From the NCBI GenBank assembly GCA_035634055.1, contig DASQDR010000226.1, forward strand, positions 1-30,531: 30,531 nt of DNA. The letters run 5' to 3'. Below are positions 14,632 through 21,712 of this stretch, piece after piece (positions within the stretch are counted from its first letter, which is position 1; each line of letters opens with the position of its first letter). Below the pieces are notes generated by a model. That model saw only the letters and a program-made list of their open reading frames with translations, did not search any database and was not told the DNA's origin. The translations under genes and the position numbers were made by a program. This DNA is from JAICTV01 sp035634055. GTDB lineage: Bacteria; Planctomycetota; Phycisphaerae; Tepidisphaerales; Tepidisphaeraceae.

Positions 14632-14968
14632 GCCAAACGGCAAAAGCGCCGTTCAAGAGGGCCGGTCGATGCGCTGACAACTGTGGCTTGAGGATCGCTT
14701 CAGAAAGGTGCCGAAACAGGCAGGGCTTCGTGACGGATCAAGGCGGGCAGTTGTGCTGGTCAGTATATCGGTACGATCGCAAACGTCCATGAGATCGGTC
14801 GAAATTCGAAATGCACGCGCGGATCTCGCTCCCTCGCCACGTCGCGCGGGGGTTACCCCATTTCAACAACCGTGCAAATTGAGCCAGAACTCGCGCTCGC
14901 GCCTCCCGGAACCATCCGCTACACGTGACGGACGTGGCACGCTGCGAACCCTAATTCAGAGGATTACC
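14632..14968. other. Divergent intergenic region, helicase (-) and lipoprotein (+)
   Basis: Contains the rest of the helicase leader, including a second 6-bp hairpin AACGGC/GCCGTT (14636-14641 with 14648-14653), and a likely minus-strand promoter. No ORF of substance and no convincing plus-strand promoter are seen. Base composition is locally less GC-rich than the neighbours. Confidence 0.5.
14762..14789 (-). promoter_or_regulatory. Likely promoter of the DEAD-box helicase gene
   Basis: Minus strand: -35 TGGACG (14789-14784), 16-base spacer, -10 TATACT (14767-14762; five of six consensus bases). A start near 14755 would give a leader of about 170 bases, unusually long and in keeping with RNA-level control. 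Confidence 0.45.
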
Positions 14969-15295
14969 ATGCGCATCCCTCTCGCCCGCCGCGCCCTCGC
15001 GACCGTCACCATCGTTGCCGCGTGCGCGACCGCCGGCTGCTCCCACGGCTACCCGCGCTCGCCGGTCCCGGCCCAACTGACCGAGCGCGAGGCCGCCTAC
15101 CTCGGCGAGCGCTACCTCGACGAGCGCGGCGTCCCCGCGCGCCTTGTCACCCACTTCGAGCCGACGCAGACCGGCCACCTGTTCCACTATGCCACGCTCT
15201 TCGACCCGCCCGCCACCCCGCCGAAGCAGGTCCGCCTGCTGAACATCCACGACGACGGAACCGTGCGCGAGGTGTGGTTCAACGAAAATGACTGA
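14969..15295 (+). CDS. Small lipoprotein of unknown function
   Basis: 108 aa. ATG 14969 is chosen because AGAGGA lies 6 bases upstream and the N-terminus is a clear lipoprotein signal: basic MRIPLARR, hydrophobic core, lipobox ATAGC with the lipidated Cys near residue 23. The mature part (~85 aa) has a helical segment TEREAAYLGERYL and a beta-rich C-terminal half ending NIHDDGTVREVWFNEND. No family recognised; probably anchored in the outer or inner membrane facing the periplasm. It ends 13 bases from the convergent glycosyltransferase gene. Confidence 0.75.
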   Translation: MRIPLARRALATVTIVAACATAGCSHGYPRSPVPAQLTEREAAYLGERYLDERGVPARLVTHFEPTQTGHLFHYATLFDPPATPPKQVRLLNIHDDGTVREVWFNEND

Positions 15296-15308
15296 GCCGG
15301 ACGGGCGC

Positions 15309-16238
15309 TTACGCCTCGTCCACTCCCACCCTCTCCTTCACCACGTACAGCGGCCGCTGCTTCAGCTCTTCGTAGATGCGCCCGACGTACTCGCCCAGGA
15401 TGCCGATGGCGATCATCTGCACGCCCCCGAGGAACAGCACGCACAGGATGGTCGTGGTGAACCCGCCGCCCGGCTGCTTGTGCATGGTGAAGAACGTGAC
15501 GAAGTAGAACACCGCCAGCCCGAACGTCACGGTGGCGACGAAGATCCCCATCCACGTCACCCAGCGCAGCGGGCGGTAGCTGAAGCTGAAGATCGCGTCC
15601 ATCGCGTAGTGGATCAGCCGGCGGAGCGTCTGCTTCGGCTTGCCGGCCGCGCGATCGTTGCGGTCGTAGACCACGGCCGTCTGCTTGAACCCCAGCCACG
15701 AGCGCAGCCCCGGGATGAAGCGGTTGCGCTCCGGCAGCTTGTTGAACTCATCCACCAGCCGCCGGTCCATCAGCCCGAAGATGCCGGCATCGGGCGCGCT
15801 CGGCAGGTCGGTCAGCCCGCGCAGGATCGGGTAGAACAATCGGAACCCCACGCCGCGCACGCCCTGCTCCGAGCGGCTGCTGCGCTCGCCGAGCACCACC
15901 TGGTATCCGTCGCGCCACTTGGCGACCATCTCGGGGATCACCTCCGGCGGGTCCTGGAGGTCGGCGTCGATCAGGATCACCGCGTCGCCGCGCGCGTGGT
16001 GGATGCCGGCCGTCACCGCCGGCTGGTGCCCGAAGTTGCGCGACAGCTCTACCAGCTTGATCCGCGGATCTTCCGCGTGAAACGCCCGGATGATCTCCGG
16101 CGACCGGTCCCGGCTGCCGTCGTTCACCAGCACGATCTCCCACGCCTCGCCCGTCCGCTCCAGCGCCCCGACCAGCCGCCGGCGGAGCTCGGGCAGGTTC
16201 TCCTGCTCATTGAAGATGGGGGCGACCACGCTGATCAC
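15309..16238 (-). CDS. Family 2 glycosyltransferase, polyprenyl-phosphate sugar transferase type
   Basis: 309 aa from GTG 16238, which starts exactly at the GT-A core (VISVVAPIFNEQENL); upstream in frame there is no typical start or homologous sequence. Motifs: VNDGSRDRS (38-46), the metal/UDP-binding DADLQDPPE (91-99), and SFSYRPLRWVTWMG before two C-terminal membrane helices (about 227-251 and 259-284). This layout matches DPM1/GtrB/ArnC-like enzymes that move a sugar from a nucleotide donor to undecaprenyl phosphate at the inner membrane. It lies 56 bases downstream of the asnB-like gene on the same strand and is probably cotranscribed with it, suggesting a joint role in making a surface glycan. 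Confidence 0.9.
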   Translation of the reverse strand: MISVVAPIFNEQENLPELRRRLVGALERTGEAWEIVLVNDGSRDRSPEIIRAFHAEDPRIKLVELSRNFGHQPAVTAGIHHARGDAVILIDADLQDPPEVIPEMVAKWRDGYQVVLGERSSRSEQGVRGVGFRLFYPILRGLTDLPSAPDAGIFGLMDRRLVDEFNKLPERNRFIPGLRSWLGFKQTAVVYDRNDRAAGKPKQTLRRLIHYAMDAIFSFSYRPLRWVTWMGIFVATVTFGLAVFYFVTFFTMHKQPGGGFTTTILCVLFLGGVQMIAIGILGEYVGRIYEELKQRPLYVVKERVGVDEA

Positions 16239-16294
16239 GCGGGCGACGATATTACCGGCGGCAACGGGAAAGTCCGCGCACCGTAGCTCCACCC

Positions 16295-18316
16295 CTAGGC
16301 GCGCTCGACCCGCCACCACAGTTCCAGCATCAGCAGAGCGTACAACCGCTGCGCATGGTCCTGCCGCTGCTGGTCGTGCTCCGAGAGCAGCCGGTTGATG
16401 GTGGGGCGGTGGAGGTGCCGCGAGGCGAAGGAACCCGACGCGGTGAGGGCGTCGTGCAGCAGCGGGCGGAGGTCGGTGCGGAGCCAGTCGCCGATCGGGA
16501 CGGCGAAGCCCATCTTGGGGCGCTTGAAGACCGTCGGCGGCAGGTCGGCGGCGAAGGCTTCCCGCAGCAGCCGCTTGGCCGGGGCGGTCATCGGCGATTG
16601 CATGAACGCCGACCGCCCGCCGCGGACGCCGAAGAGGTCTTCGGTGCTCAACCCTGCGGCGAAGCTCACCACCGCCGGGTCCATGAACGGGCTGCGCACC
16701 TCCAGCGCGTGCAGCATCGCGGCCCGGTCCACCTTGCAGTGAAGATCGTCCGGCAGGTACGTGACGCGATCGAGCGCCATGGCCGTACGAACGACATCGC
16801 GCCCGTCGGCGAGCGCCGCGAATTCCCTTCCCAGCCACGGCGCCGCCGCGACCGCCGCTTCGTCCGGCAGCAGCTCGGCGGCGGTGGCATCGTCGAACAG
16901 CCGCACGTAACTGTCGTACCGCTCGCCGGCCGAGAGGTGGATCGACGCGAGCATGCGCTTGACGCGCGCCACCTTCGACTTCGGGTGCGCGCCGCCCGGC
17001 AGGCGTTCCCACAGCTTGCTGGTGGCGATCTGGCGGAGCCGCGGCGGCATGGCGGCGAAACTCTCGGTCAGCCAGAGCGCGCGGTAGCGGTCGTACCCGC
17101 CGAACAGCTCGTCCCCACCGTCGCCACTAAGGGCAACCTTGACGTGCCGGCGAGCCTCGCGCGCCAAGTAGTGCGTCGGCAGCGCAGACGAATCGCCGAA
17201 CGGCTCGGCGAAGACGCGCGCCAGCTTCGGCAAGTCCGCGGCGGCGTCGGGCCGAACGGTGAACTGCTGGTGCCGCGTGCCGAGGTGCCGCGCGACCTCG
17301 GCGGCGTGCCGCGTCTCGTCGTAGCGCGGGTCGTCGAAGCCGATGGAGAATGTCAGCACGTCCTGCCCGCGCGGGGCCGACGTCTTCATCGCCGCCGCGA
17401 CGATCGAGGAGTCGATCCCGCCGGAAAGAAAGCAACCGAGCGGCACGTCGGAGATCAACTGCCGGCGAACGGCGCTGGTAACGACGTCGCGGACTCGGCT
17501 TCCGATCAGGACGTCGCCGCCGACGCCGCTAGCCCCGCGCGTGCCGCCGGTGGATGGCGCGTCCGGACCCGCGTCGTTGGGATCAAAGTATCGCTCCACC
17601 TCGACCCCGCCCGCGCGCACCCGCATCCACCGCGCCGGCGGGAGCTTTTGGCACCCCTGGCAAATCGTCAGCGGCGCGGGGATGTAACCCCACCGCAGGT
17701 AGTGCCCCAGCGCCGAGAAATCGGTCGAAGCGTCCACCCACGGCAGCACGCGCAGCGCCGACAGCTCGCTGGCAAACGCGATCGCACCGGCCGCGCCGCC
17801 GGCCGCCGCGGCACCGGACCGCGGCGGGGCGACGGCCAGGTAGAGCGGCTTCTGCCCCATCCGATCGCGCGCCAGGAAGAGTGCGCCGGCGGGTGCGTCC
17901 CAGAGGGCGAAGGCGAACATCCCGTCGAACTTCTCGACGCACCGCTCGCCCCACGCGTCGTACGCCGCGAGCAGGACCTCGGTGTCGCACTCGGTCCGCC
18001 ACGGGTCGTCCGGGCGGAGCGACGAAAGCTCCTTGCGCAGCTCGCGGAAGTTGTAGATCTCGCCGTTGAAGACGAGCTGCCGCCCGCGCGCGTCGGCGAA
18101 GGGCTGATTGGCGCGCGGGTCGGGATCGAGGATCGCCAGCCGGCGGTGCGCCAGCGCGGCGTGAGGCCTGGCGGTGCTGATGTCCCCGCCGGCACTGATC
18201 CACGACCCCTCCCCGTCCGGGCCGCGGTGCGCGACGCTCGCGCTCATGCGCGCGAGTTGCTCGGCGCTACAGCGGTAGCGCTCGTCGAACGCGATGACGC
18301 CGGCGAACCCGCACAT
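16295..18316 (-). CDS. Glutamine-hydrolysing asparagine synthase family protein (AsnB-like amidotransferase)
   Basis: 673 aa from ATG 18316 with AAGAAGG about 5 bases upstream; this start places the catalytic Cys at position 2 (MCGFAGVI) as class II glutamine amidotransferases require. N-terminal glutaminase motifs: RGPDGEG, RRLAILD (58-64), FNGEIYN (83-89), DTEVLL. The C-terminal synthetase half has the PP-loop LSGGIDSS (297-304), SIGFDDPRYDE and SGDGGDELFGGYDRY. AsnB makes asparagine from aspartate, ATP and glutamine. In operons with glycosyltransferases such proteins are often assigned to amidation steps in exopolysaccharide or exosortase loci, and the following GT2 gene makes that reading plausible here. 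An Ala/Gly-rich insertion at about 164-180 and a Gly/Ser/Thr insertion at about 250-270 add to the usual length. Confidence 0.92.
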   Translation of the reverse strand: MCGFAGVIAFDERYRCSAEQLARMSASVAHRGPDGEGSWISAGGDISTARPHAALAHRRLAILDPDPRANQPFADARGRQLVFNGEIYNFRELRKELSSLRPDDPWRTECDTEVLLAAYDAWGERCVEKFDGMFAFALWDAPAGALFLARDRMGQKPLYLAVAPPRSGAAAAGGAAGAIAFASELSALRVLPWVDASTDFSALGHYLRWGYIPAPLTICQGCQKLPPARWMRVRAGGVEVERYFDPNDAGPDAPSTGGTRGASGVGGDVLIGSRVRDVVTSAVRRQLISDVPLGCFLSGGIDSSIVAAAMKTSAPRGQDVLTFSIGFDDPRYDETRHAAEVARHLGTRHQQFTVRPDAAADLPKLARVFAEPFGDSSALPTHYLAREARRHVKVALSGDGGDELFGGYDRYRALWLTESFAAMPPRLRQIATSKLWERLPGGAHPKSKVARVKRMLASIHLSAGERYDSYVRLFDDATAAELLPDEAAVAAAPWLGREFAALADGRDVVRTAMALDRVTYLPDDLHCKVDRAAMLHALEVRSPFMDPAVVSFAAGLSTEDLFGVRGGRSAFMQSPMTAPAKRLLREAFAADLPPTVFKRPKMGFAVPIGDWLRTDLRPLLHDALTASGSFASRHLHRPTINRLLSEHDQQRQDHAQRLYALLMLELWWRVERA

Positions 18317-18394
18317 GGAGACCTTCTTGAAGCAGAAACCAGACCCGAGCCGCAAACGACCGCGCAACCCGCGCTGTCAGACTTCCGGCGGGGG

Positions 18395-18400
18395 ATTATA
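18395..18400 (-). promoter_or_regulatory. -10 element of the asnB-GT2 operon
   Basis: Perfect TATAAT on the minus strand in otherwise GC-rich sequence, about 80 bases before ATG 18316. No good -35 is seen at 16-18 bases. Confidence 0.45.
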
Positions 18401-18521
18401 AGGTCGCTGCCCGCGAGCCCTCTCCCCCTCGTGCGCGGCCGAGCCAGGGTTGATTCGTGGGGAAGTGATTACCCATGCGCCTCGCGCTCCGCGAGCGCGA
18501 GGGCTGGCGAAAGGATCGAGC

Positions 18522-19112
18522 GTGAAGTTCCCGACAGCGATGGCGTTCCTGGTCGCGTCCCTCACCGCCTGCGGCTTCGCCCGAGCCGACTCCACCGCCG
18601 CCCCCGCCGCCGCGAGCGAGCTGCGCAATCCGTTCGACCAAGGGACCTGGAACTTCTCGCTCACCGGTTCCTACGTCACCCCCATCCGCTTCAGTGACGA
18701 CAAGCTCACCAACCTGTCGATCGCCGGCGGCTACTACTTCTGGGACAACCACGCCGTCAACGTGGAACTCCAGGGGTACTACGACGACCGCCCCGACGGC
18801 GCCGAGCGCGCGCTGATCGGCGGCGTCGGGCTGCTCTTCCGCTCGCACCTGCTGACCCGCGACCGCTGGAGCGTTTTCGTCGACGGCGGCGGGAGCGTGA
18901 CCTACGCCGACCATGAGGTCCCGCAGTTCGGCACCAACTTCAACTTCATCGGCAAGGTCGGACTCGGCGCGTCCTTCCAGCTCGAGGAGCGCACGTTCCT
19001 GATGGCCGGCGCGCGCTACTTCCACCTCTCCAACGGCCAGATCCGCGGGCGCGACGACAACCCGAGTTATGACGGCGTGCAGTTCTGGGGCGGCGTGATG
19101 TGGACGTGGTGA
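18522..19112 (+). CDS. PagL-like outer-membrane acyloxyacyl hydrolase family protein
   Basis: 196 aa from GTG 18522, with AAGGA 7 bases upstream and a signal peptide directly after (VKFPTAMAFLVASLTACGFARA). The mature part is a small beta-barrel with alternating hydrophobic strands (WNFSLTGSYVTPI, LSIAGGYYFW, VNVELQGYY) ending in aromatic FWGGVMWTW, the usual C-terminal strand for barrel assembly. The segment YFHLSNG (166-172) matches the PagL catalytic signature, with His168 and Ser170. PagL removes the 3-O acyl chain of lipid A. The catalytic Glu of P. aeruginosa PagL, 12 residues after the Ser, has no clear counterpart; Asp179 and Asp184 lie nearby. So the fold is likely but the activity less certain. 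It supports a diderm envelope. Confidence 0.75.
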   Translation: MKFPTAMAFLVASLTACGFARADSTAAPAAASELRNPFDQGTWNFSLTGSYVTPIRFSDDKLTNLSIAGGYYFWDNHAVNVELQGYYDDRPDGAERALIGGVGLLFRSHLLTRDRWSVFVDGGGSVTYADHEVPQFGTNFNFIGKVGLGASFQLEERTFLMAGARYFHLSNGQIRGRDDNPSYDGVQFWGGVMWTW

Positions 19113-19132
19113 AGCGGCCGAGCGCAGCCGCT
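19113..19132. terminator. Hairpin between convergent pagL-like and dciA genes
   Basis: AGCGGC (19113-19118) pairs with GCCGCT (19127-19132) over an 8-base loop, filling the short gap between the two convergent stops. It could terminate both transcripts, though no clear T-tract is seen. Confidence 0.4.
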
Positions 19133-19523
19133 AGAAGTTCACCTTTCGATCGCCGCTCTGCTCCTCGTACCACCGCCCCGCGCGGAGATTGATCTTCCTG
19201 AGACCGGCCGACTTGCAGGCCAGCAGCAACTGGTCCTCCAGGCCGGCCAGCAGCAGTTGCTTTAGCTCGTACAGGTGGGGCGAGCTGTCGACCAGGACGG
19301 TCAGCGTGCCGCGGGTGTAGCCTTCCAGCGAGCAGTGCTCCAGCAGCGTTTCGGGAACCAGGACGGCCCAGCACTCGCCGATCTTTCCGAGCTTGGTGTG
19401 CCGGCGGGCGACGGAGTTCTTGAAGAACTGCACCATCTCCGGCCCCAGCGGCTGCCCGGTGGGAAAATCCCGGTGCTTCACGCGCGCCAGCCGCACCAGC
19501 TCCGCCTCCTCGCGACTTCTCAC
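19131..19523 (-). CDS. dciA: DciA-type DUF721 protein, replicative helicase loader
   Basis: 130 aa from GTG 19523 with GGAGG 6 bases upstream. The sequence fits DUF721: a helical start (EEAELVRLARVK), then I-G-E-CWAVLVPETLLEHCSL, TRGTLTVLVDSSPHLYELKQL and a C-terminal (K/R)INLRAG strand. DciA is the ancestral bacterial partner that loads or operates DnaB in lineages lacking DnaC/DnaI. It lies 79 bases downstream of dnaN on the same strand, and this linkage strongly supports the call. An N-terminal extension of about 30 residues before the domain carries RTHTK-like basic residues. Symbol assigned by family and context. Confidence 0.82.
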   Translation of the reverse strand: MRSREEAELVRLARVKHRDFPTGQPLGPEMVQFFKNSVARRHTKLGKIGECWAVLVPETLLEHCSLEGYTRGTLTVLVDSSPHLYELKQLLLAGLEDQLLLACKSAGLRKINLRAGRWYEEQSGDRKVNF

Positions 19524-19602
19524 TGCTGGCCTCCGCGCTCGAGGAAGAAGGGTTGAACCAGCAAGGCATCACCCCGCGCGCCTTCGTGGTTCAAGACTTT
19601 GC

Positions 19603-20706
19603 CTACTGAAGGTTGACCGGCATGATGACGTACAAAAAGTTCGGCCCGCCCTTGAGCAGGCCGGGGCGGTTGGGGGCGGTCAGGTCCAGGGTGATCTCGT
19701 CGGTGTCCACCACGCGCAGCGCCTCGGTGAGGAACTGCGGGTTGAACCCGATCTCCACGTCGCTGCCCTCGAACTTGCAGGGGAAGTTGACCTCCGCCTC
19801 CCCGCTCTCGGGGCTGCGGCTGGTCAGCCTCAGGCCGTTCTTGCTGAACGCGAGGCGCACGCCCTTGCTCTCCTCGGTCGTCAGCAGCGCGGCGCGGCGG
19901 ACGGCGGAGAGGAAGTCGGCGGTGCCGGCCGTCATCTGCTTGTCGGTGTCCTTGGGGATCACGTCCTCGTAGGGCGGGAACTGCCCCTCGACGAGATTGC
20001 TCGTCAGCGTCGCGTCGGCGGTGTGGAAGATCACCTGGTTCTCGCGGATCTGGAACGAGACCGGCGCCTCGGGGTCGTCGACCAGCTTGTCGATCAACGT
20101 CAACGCCTTGGCCGGCACAATCGCGCGGGCGCCCTCCTTGGGCAGCTTGTCGTTCGCCAAGTCGCCCTTCGCTTGCGCCAGCCGGCGGCCGTCGGTGCTG
20201 ACCAGGCTGATCTTCTTCGCCTTGGCGACCACCAGCACGCCGTTGAACGCGTAGCGCGTCGATTCCTTGGCGGCGGCGAACAGGGTTTGGCCGATGAGCT
20301 GCTTGAGGTGCCCGCCGGCGATCTGGAAGTCCGGCTCGCCCTCGAATTCCGGCACCGGCGGGAACTCGCGTGGGTTCTGGGTGTAGATGGTGAAGCGCGA
20401 GTCGCCGCCCTTGATGACCGCCTGCTCGCCGGACAGCTCGATCGACAGCGTGTCGTCCACGCTCTCGCGGACGATGTCGCGCAGCTTGTCCGCCGGCAGC
20501 AGCGCCTCGCCCGGCGTCTCGATCTGCACCTGCGCGTCGGAGTAGCGGATGGCGACCTCAAGGTCGGTGGCGGCGAGCGTCAGGCCGTCGTTTTCCGCCG
20601 TCAGCTTCACGCACTGCAACACCGGCTTGGGCGTCCGGGTGGCCACCACGTTGCCCGCCATCAGCAGAGCATCCAACAGCGCGCCCCGGTTGCAGATCAC
20701 TTTCAT
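19603..20706 (-). CDS. dnaN: DNA polymerase III beta subunit (sliding clamp)
   Basis: 367 aa, usual length. The start MKVICNRGALLDAL and the end YVIMPVNLQ match the family; the terminal MPV-x-L forms part of the clamp's partner-binding pocket. Typical segments: LAATDLEVAIRY, (A/P)ADKLRDIVRE, DSRFTIYTQNPREFPPVPEF, TRYAFNGVLV, VSTDGRRLAQ, VEGQFPPYEDVIP. The clamp forms a dimeric ring that tethers Pol III to DNA. The ribosome-binding region upstream reads AAGGTGAG. dciA follows in the same direction. Upstream lies a region with DnaA boxes, so transcription is probably DnaA-sensitive. dnaA itself is not next door in this window. Confidence 0.97.
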   Translation of the reverse strand: MKVICNRGALLDALLMAGNVVATRTPKPVLQCVKLTAENDGLTLAATDLEVAIRYSDAQVQIETPGEALLPADKLRDIVRESVDDTLSIELSGEQAVIKGGDSRFTIYTQNPREFPPVPEFEGEPDFQIAGGHLKQLIGQTLFAAAKESTRYAFNGVLVVAKAKKISLVSTDGRRLAQAKGDLANDKLPKEGARAIVPAKALTLIDKLVDDPEAPVSFQIRENQVIFHTADATLTSNLVEGQFPPYEDVIPKDTDKQMTAGTADFLSAVRRAALLTTEESKGVRLAFSKNGLRLTSRSPESGEAEVNFPCKFEGSDVEIGFNPQFLTEALRVVDTDEITLDLTAPNRPGLLKGGPNFLYVIMPVNLQ

Positions 20707-20848
20707 TTCCGCTCACTCACCTTTCCGCGATAGCCGCCCGGCGGGCAGGTTCGAAACCAGCGCCCAAGGGCGGGTCGGGTACTTTAACTCCGCCTATGTA
20801 TTAGAGGAAGTAATTGGAGAGTAGTCATGATGATGAGGGCTGGCGCAT

Positions 20849-20857
20849 TGTGGATAA
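20849..20857 (-). promoter_or_regulatory. DnaA box, perfect TTATCCACA
   Basis: Plus strand reads TGTGGATAA, the exact complement of the consensus box. It is about 140 bases upstream of the dnaN start and next to the AT-rich segment. Confidence 0.75.
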
Positions 20858-20923
20858 CTTCCGACCGCGATGCGCAACTTGTTCAGCAATCGCCGGTTGC
20901 CACCGATTTTATCGGACACTAAC

Positions 20924-20932
20924 TGTGGACAA
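20924..20932 (-). promoter_or_regulatory. DnaA box, one mismatch (TTGTCCACA)
   Basis: Plus strand TGTGGACAA. Same orientation as the perfect box, 75 bases away, or about seven helical turns. Confidence 0.55.
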
Positions 20933-21060
20933 GGTGTTGGCGGTCGTGTCGTGCCGGCGGCGCGGGCGCGGGGCGCCGGCGTCAGGGCGCCCCGCGCGGC
21001 AGCGCTGGGTGGCGCGTTCTTATCGCGCCCGGCATCCGGCTCGTGCGCGCCTCGTCCAAG

Positions 21061-21069
21061 TTATCCACG
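21061..21069 (+). promoter_or_regulatory. DnaA box, one mismatch (TTATCCACG)
   Basis: Opposite orientation to the other two boxes, so the three boxes point towards each other across the region. Confidence 0.5.
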
Positions 21070-21193
21070 CCTCTTCCCGACGGCCTGGCGCAAGGTCGCG
21101 CAAGCGCCTTGCGCCCGCGCCGCCCCGCCCCGCTCCGCTACACGCGCGCGGACCGGGCGCGATGGGCGCGGGCGCGATAGACTCCCTGCCCGC

Positions 21194-21616
21194 GTGTCCA
21201 CCGCTCCACAATCGCGTCCGCCGCTGCTCGCCGCGCTGGTCTACCTCTGGACCCTGCCGACCACGCTGCTCGGGCTCTGGATGCTCCCTCTGGCCGCGCT
21301 GACCGGCGGCGGGTGGCGGGTGATCGATGGCGTCCTGGAGATCCACGGCGGCGGCGTTCGCTGGATCCTCCGCCACTGCACGCTGCTCAAGGGCGGGGCC
21401 AGCGCCATGACCCTCGGGCACGTCGTCATCGCGCAGGACGAGCTGCTGGCGGATCTGACGCGCGAGCACGAGCGGGTGCACGTCCGCCAGGCCGAGCGCT
21501 GGGGGCCGCTGTTCGTCCCCGCCTATCTCGGCGGCTGCCTGCTCGCCCTGGCGCGCGGGCAGAGGCCTTACCGCGACAACCCCTTCGAGCGCGAGGCCTA
21601 CGACCACTGCGCCTGA
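21194..21616 (+). CDS. Small membrane protein with HExxH motif (putative zinc metallopeptidase-like)
   Basis: 140 aa if started at GTG 21194; no good ribosome-binding site is seen and other starts are possible. A hydrophobic N-terminal part (LLAALVYLWTLPTTLLGLWMLPLAALTGG) suggests one or two membrane segments. A beta-rich segment (WRVIDGVLEIHGGG, AMTLGHVVIAQ) follows, then REHERVHVRQAERWGPLFVPAYL. HERVH fits the HExxH zinc-binding signature and the later NPFEREAYDHC offers Glu residues as a third ligand, so a gluzincin-like site is possible. A second hydrophobic stretch (FVPAYLGGCLLALA) follows the motif. The family is not firmly recognised and the peptidase activity is inference. It is divergent from dnaN across the DnaA-box region. 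Confidence 0.65.
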   Translation: MSTAPQSRPPLLAALVYLWTLPTTLLGLWMLPLAALTGGGWRVIDGVLEIHGGGVRWILRHCTLLKGGASAMTLGHVVIAQDELLADLTREHERVHVRQAERWGPLFVPAYLGGCLLALARGQRPYRDNPFEREAYDHCA

Positions 21617-21654
21617 CGCCAGCGCCGCCCGTGCAGCAACGACGCGCGATTCAC

Positions 21655-21675
21655 GCCGCCGCCGCCGCCGCCGCC
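21655..21675. repeat. (GCC)7 trinucleotide repeat
   Basis: Seven GCC units in the gap between two convergent genes, running into a GC-rich hairpin. Simple repeat prone to slippage; not coding in any called gene. Confidence 0.8.
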
Positions 21676-21696
21676 GCGGCGCCCCAACGCCGCGGC
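21673..21696. terminator. 9-bp GC hairpin between convergent genes
   Basis: GCCGCGGCG (21673-21681) pairs with CGCCGCGGC (21688-21696), loop CCCCAA. It lies between the stop of the HExxH gene and that of the Sel1 gene and may end both transcripts. No T-tract on either side. Confidence 0.4.
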
Positions 21697-21712
21697 CGCG
21701 CCCGGGCGGCGC

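Larger units (their letters stand above)
20740..21069. other. Candidate replication origin (oriC) upstream of dnaN
   Basis: A stretch without a convincing gene between dnaN (-) and a small plus-strand gene. It holds a relatively AT-rich segment at about 20776-20835 (CTTTAACTCC, ATGTATTAGAGGAAGTAATT) followed by three DnaA-box-like 9-mers at 20849-20857 (perfect), 20924-20932 and 21061-21069 (one mismatch each). DnaA boxes beside dnaN and an unwinding-prone stretch are the common layout of bacterial origins. The alternative is a DnaA-regulated promoter region for dnaN with the true origin elsewhere. Long frames crossing the region are Arg/Pro-rich GC artefacts. Confidence 0.55.

Noticed and set aside
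13112..14677. Plus-strand frame opposite the DEAD-box helicase
   Set aside because: Shadow frame; the minus strand has all helicase motifs.
16355..18697. 780-codon plus-strand frame opposite asnB
   Set aside because: Arg/Gly-rich antisense shadow; the minus strand carries an intact AsnB-like protein.
20870..21193. N-terminal extension of the HExxH protein across the DnaA boxes
   Set aside because: The extension is Arg/Ala/Pro-rich GC-artefact sequence, and the hydrophobic protein-like part begins only after GTG 21194.
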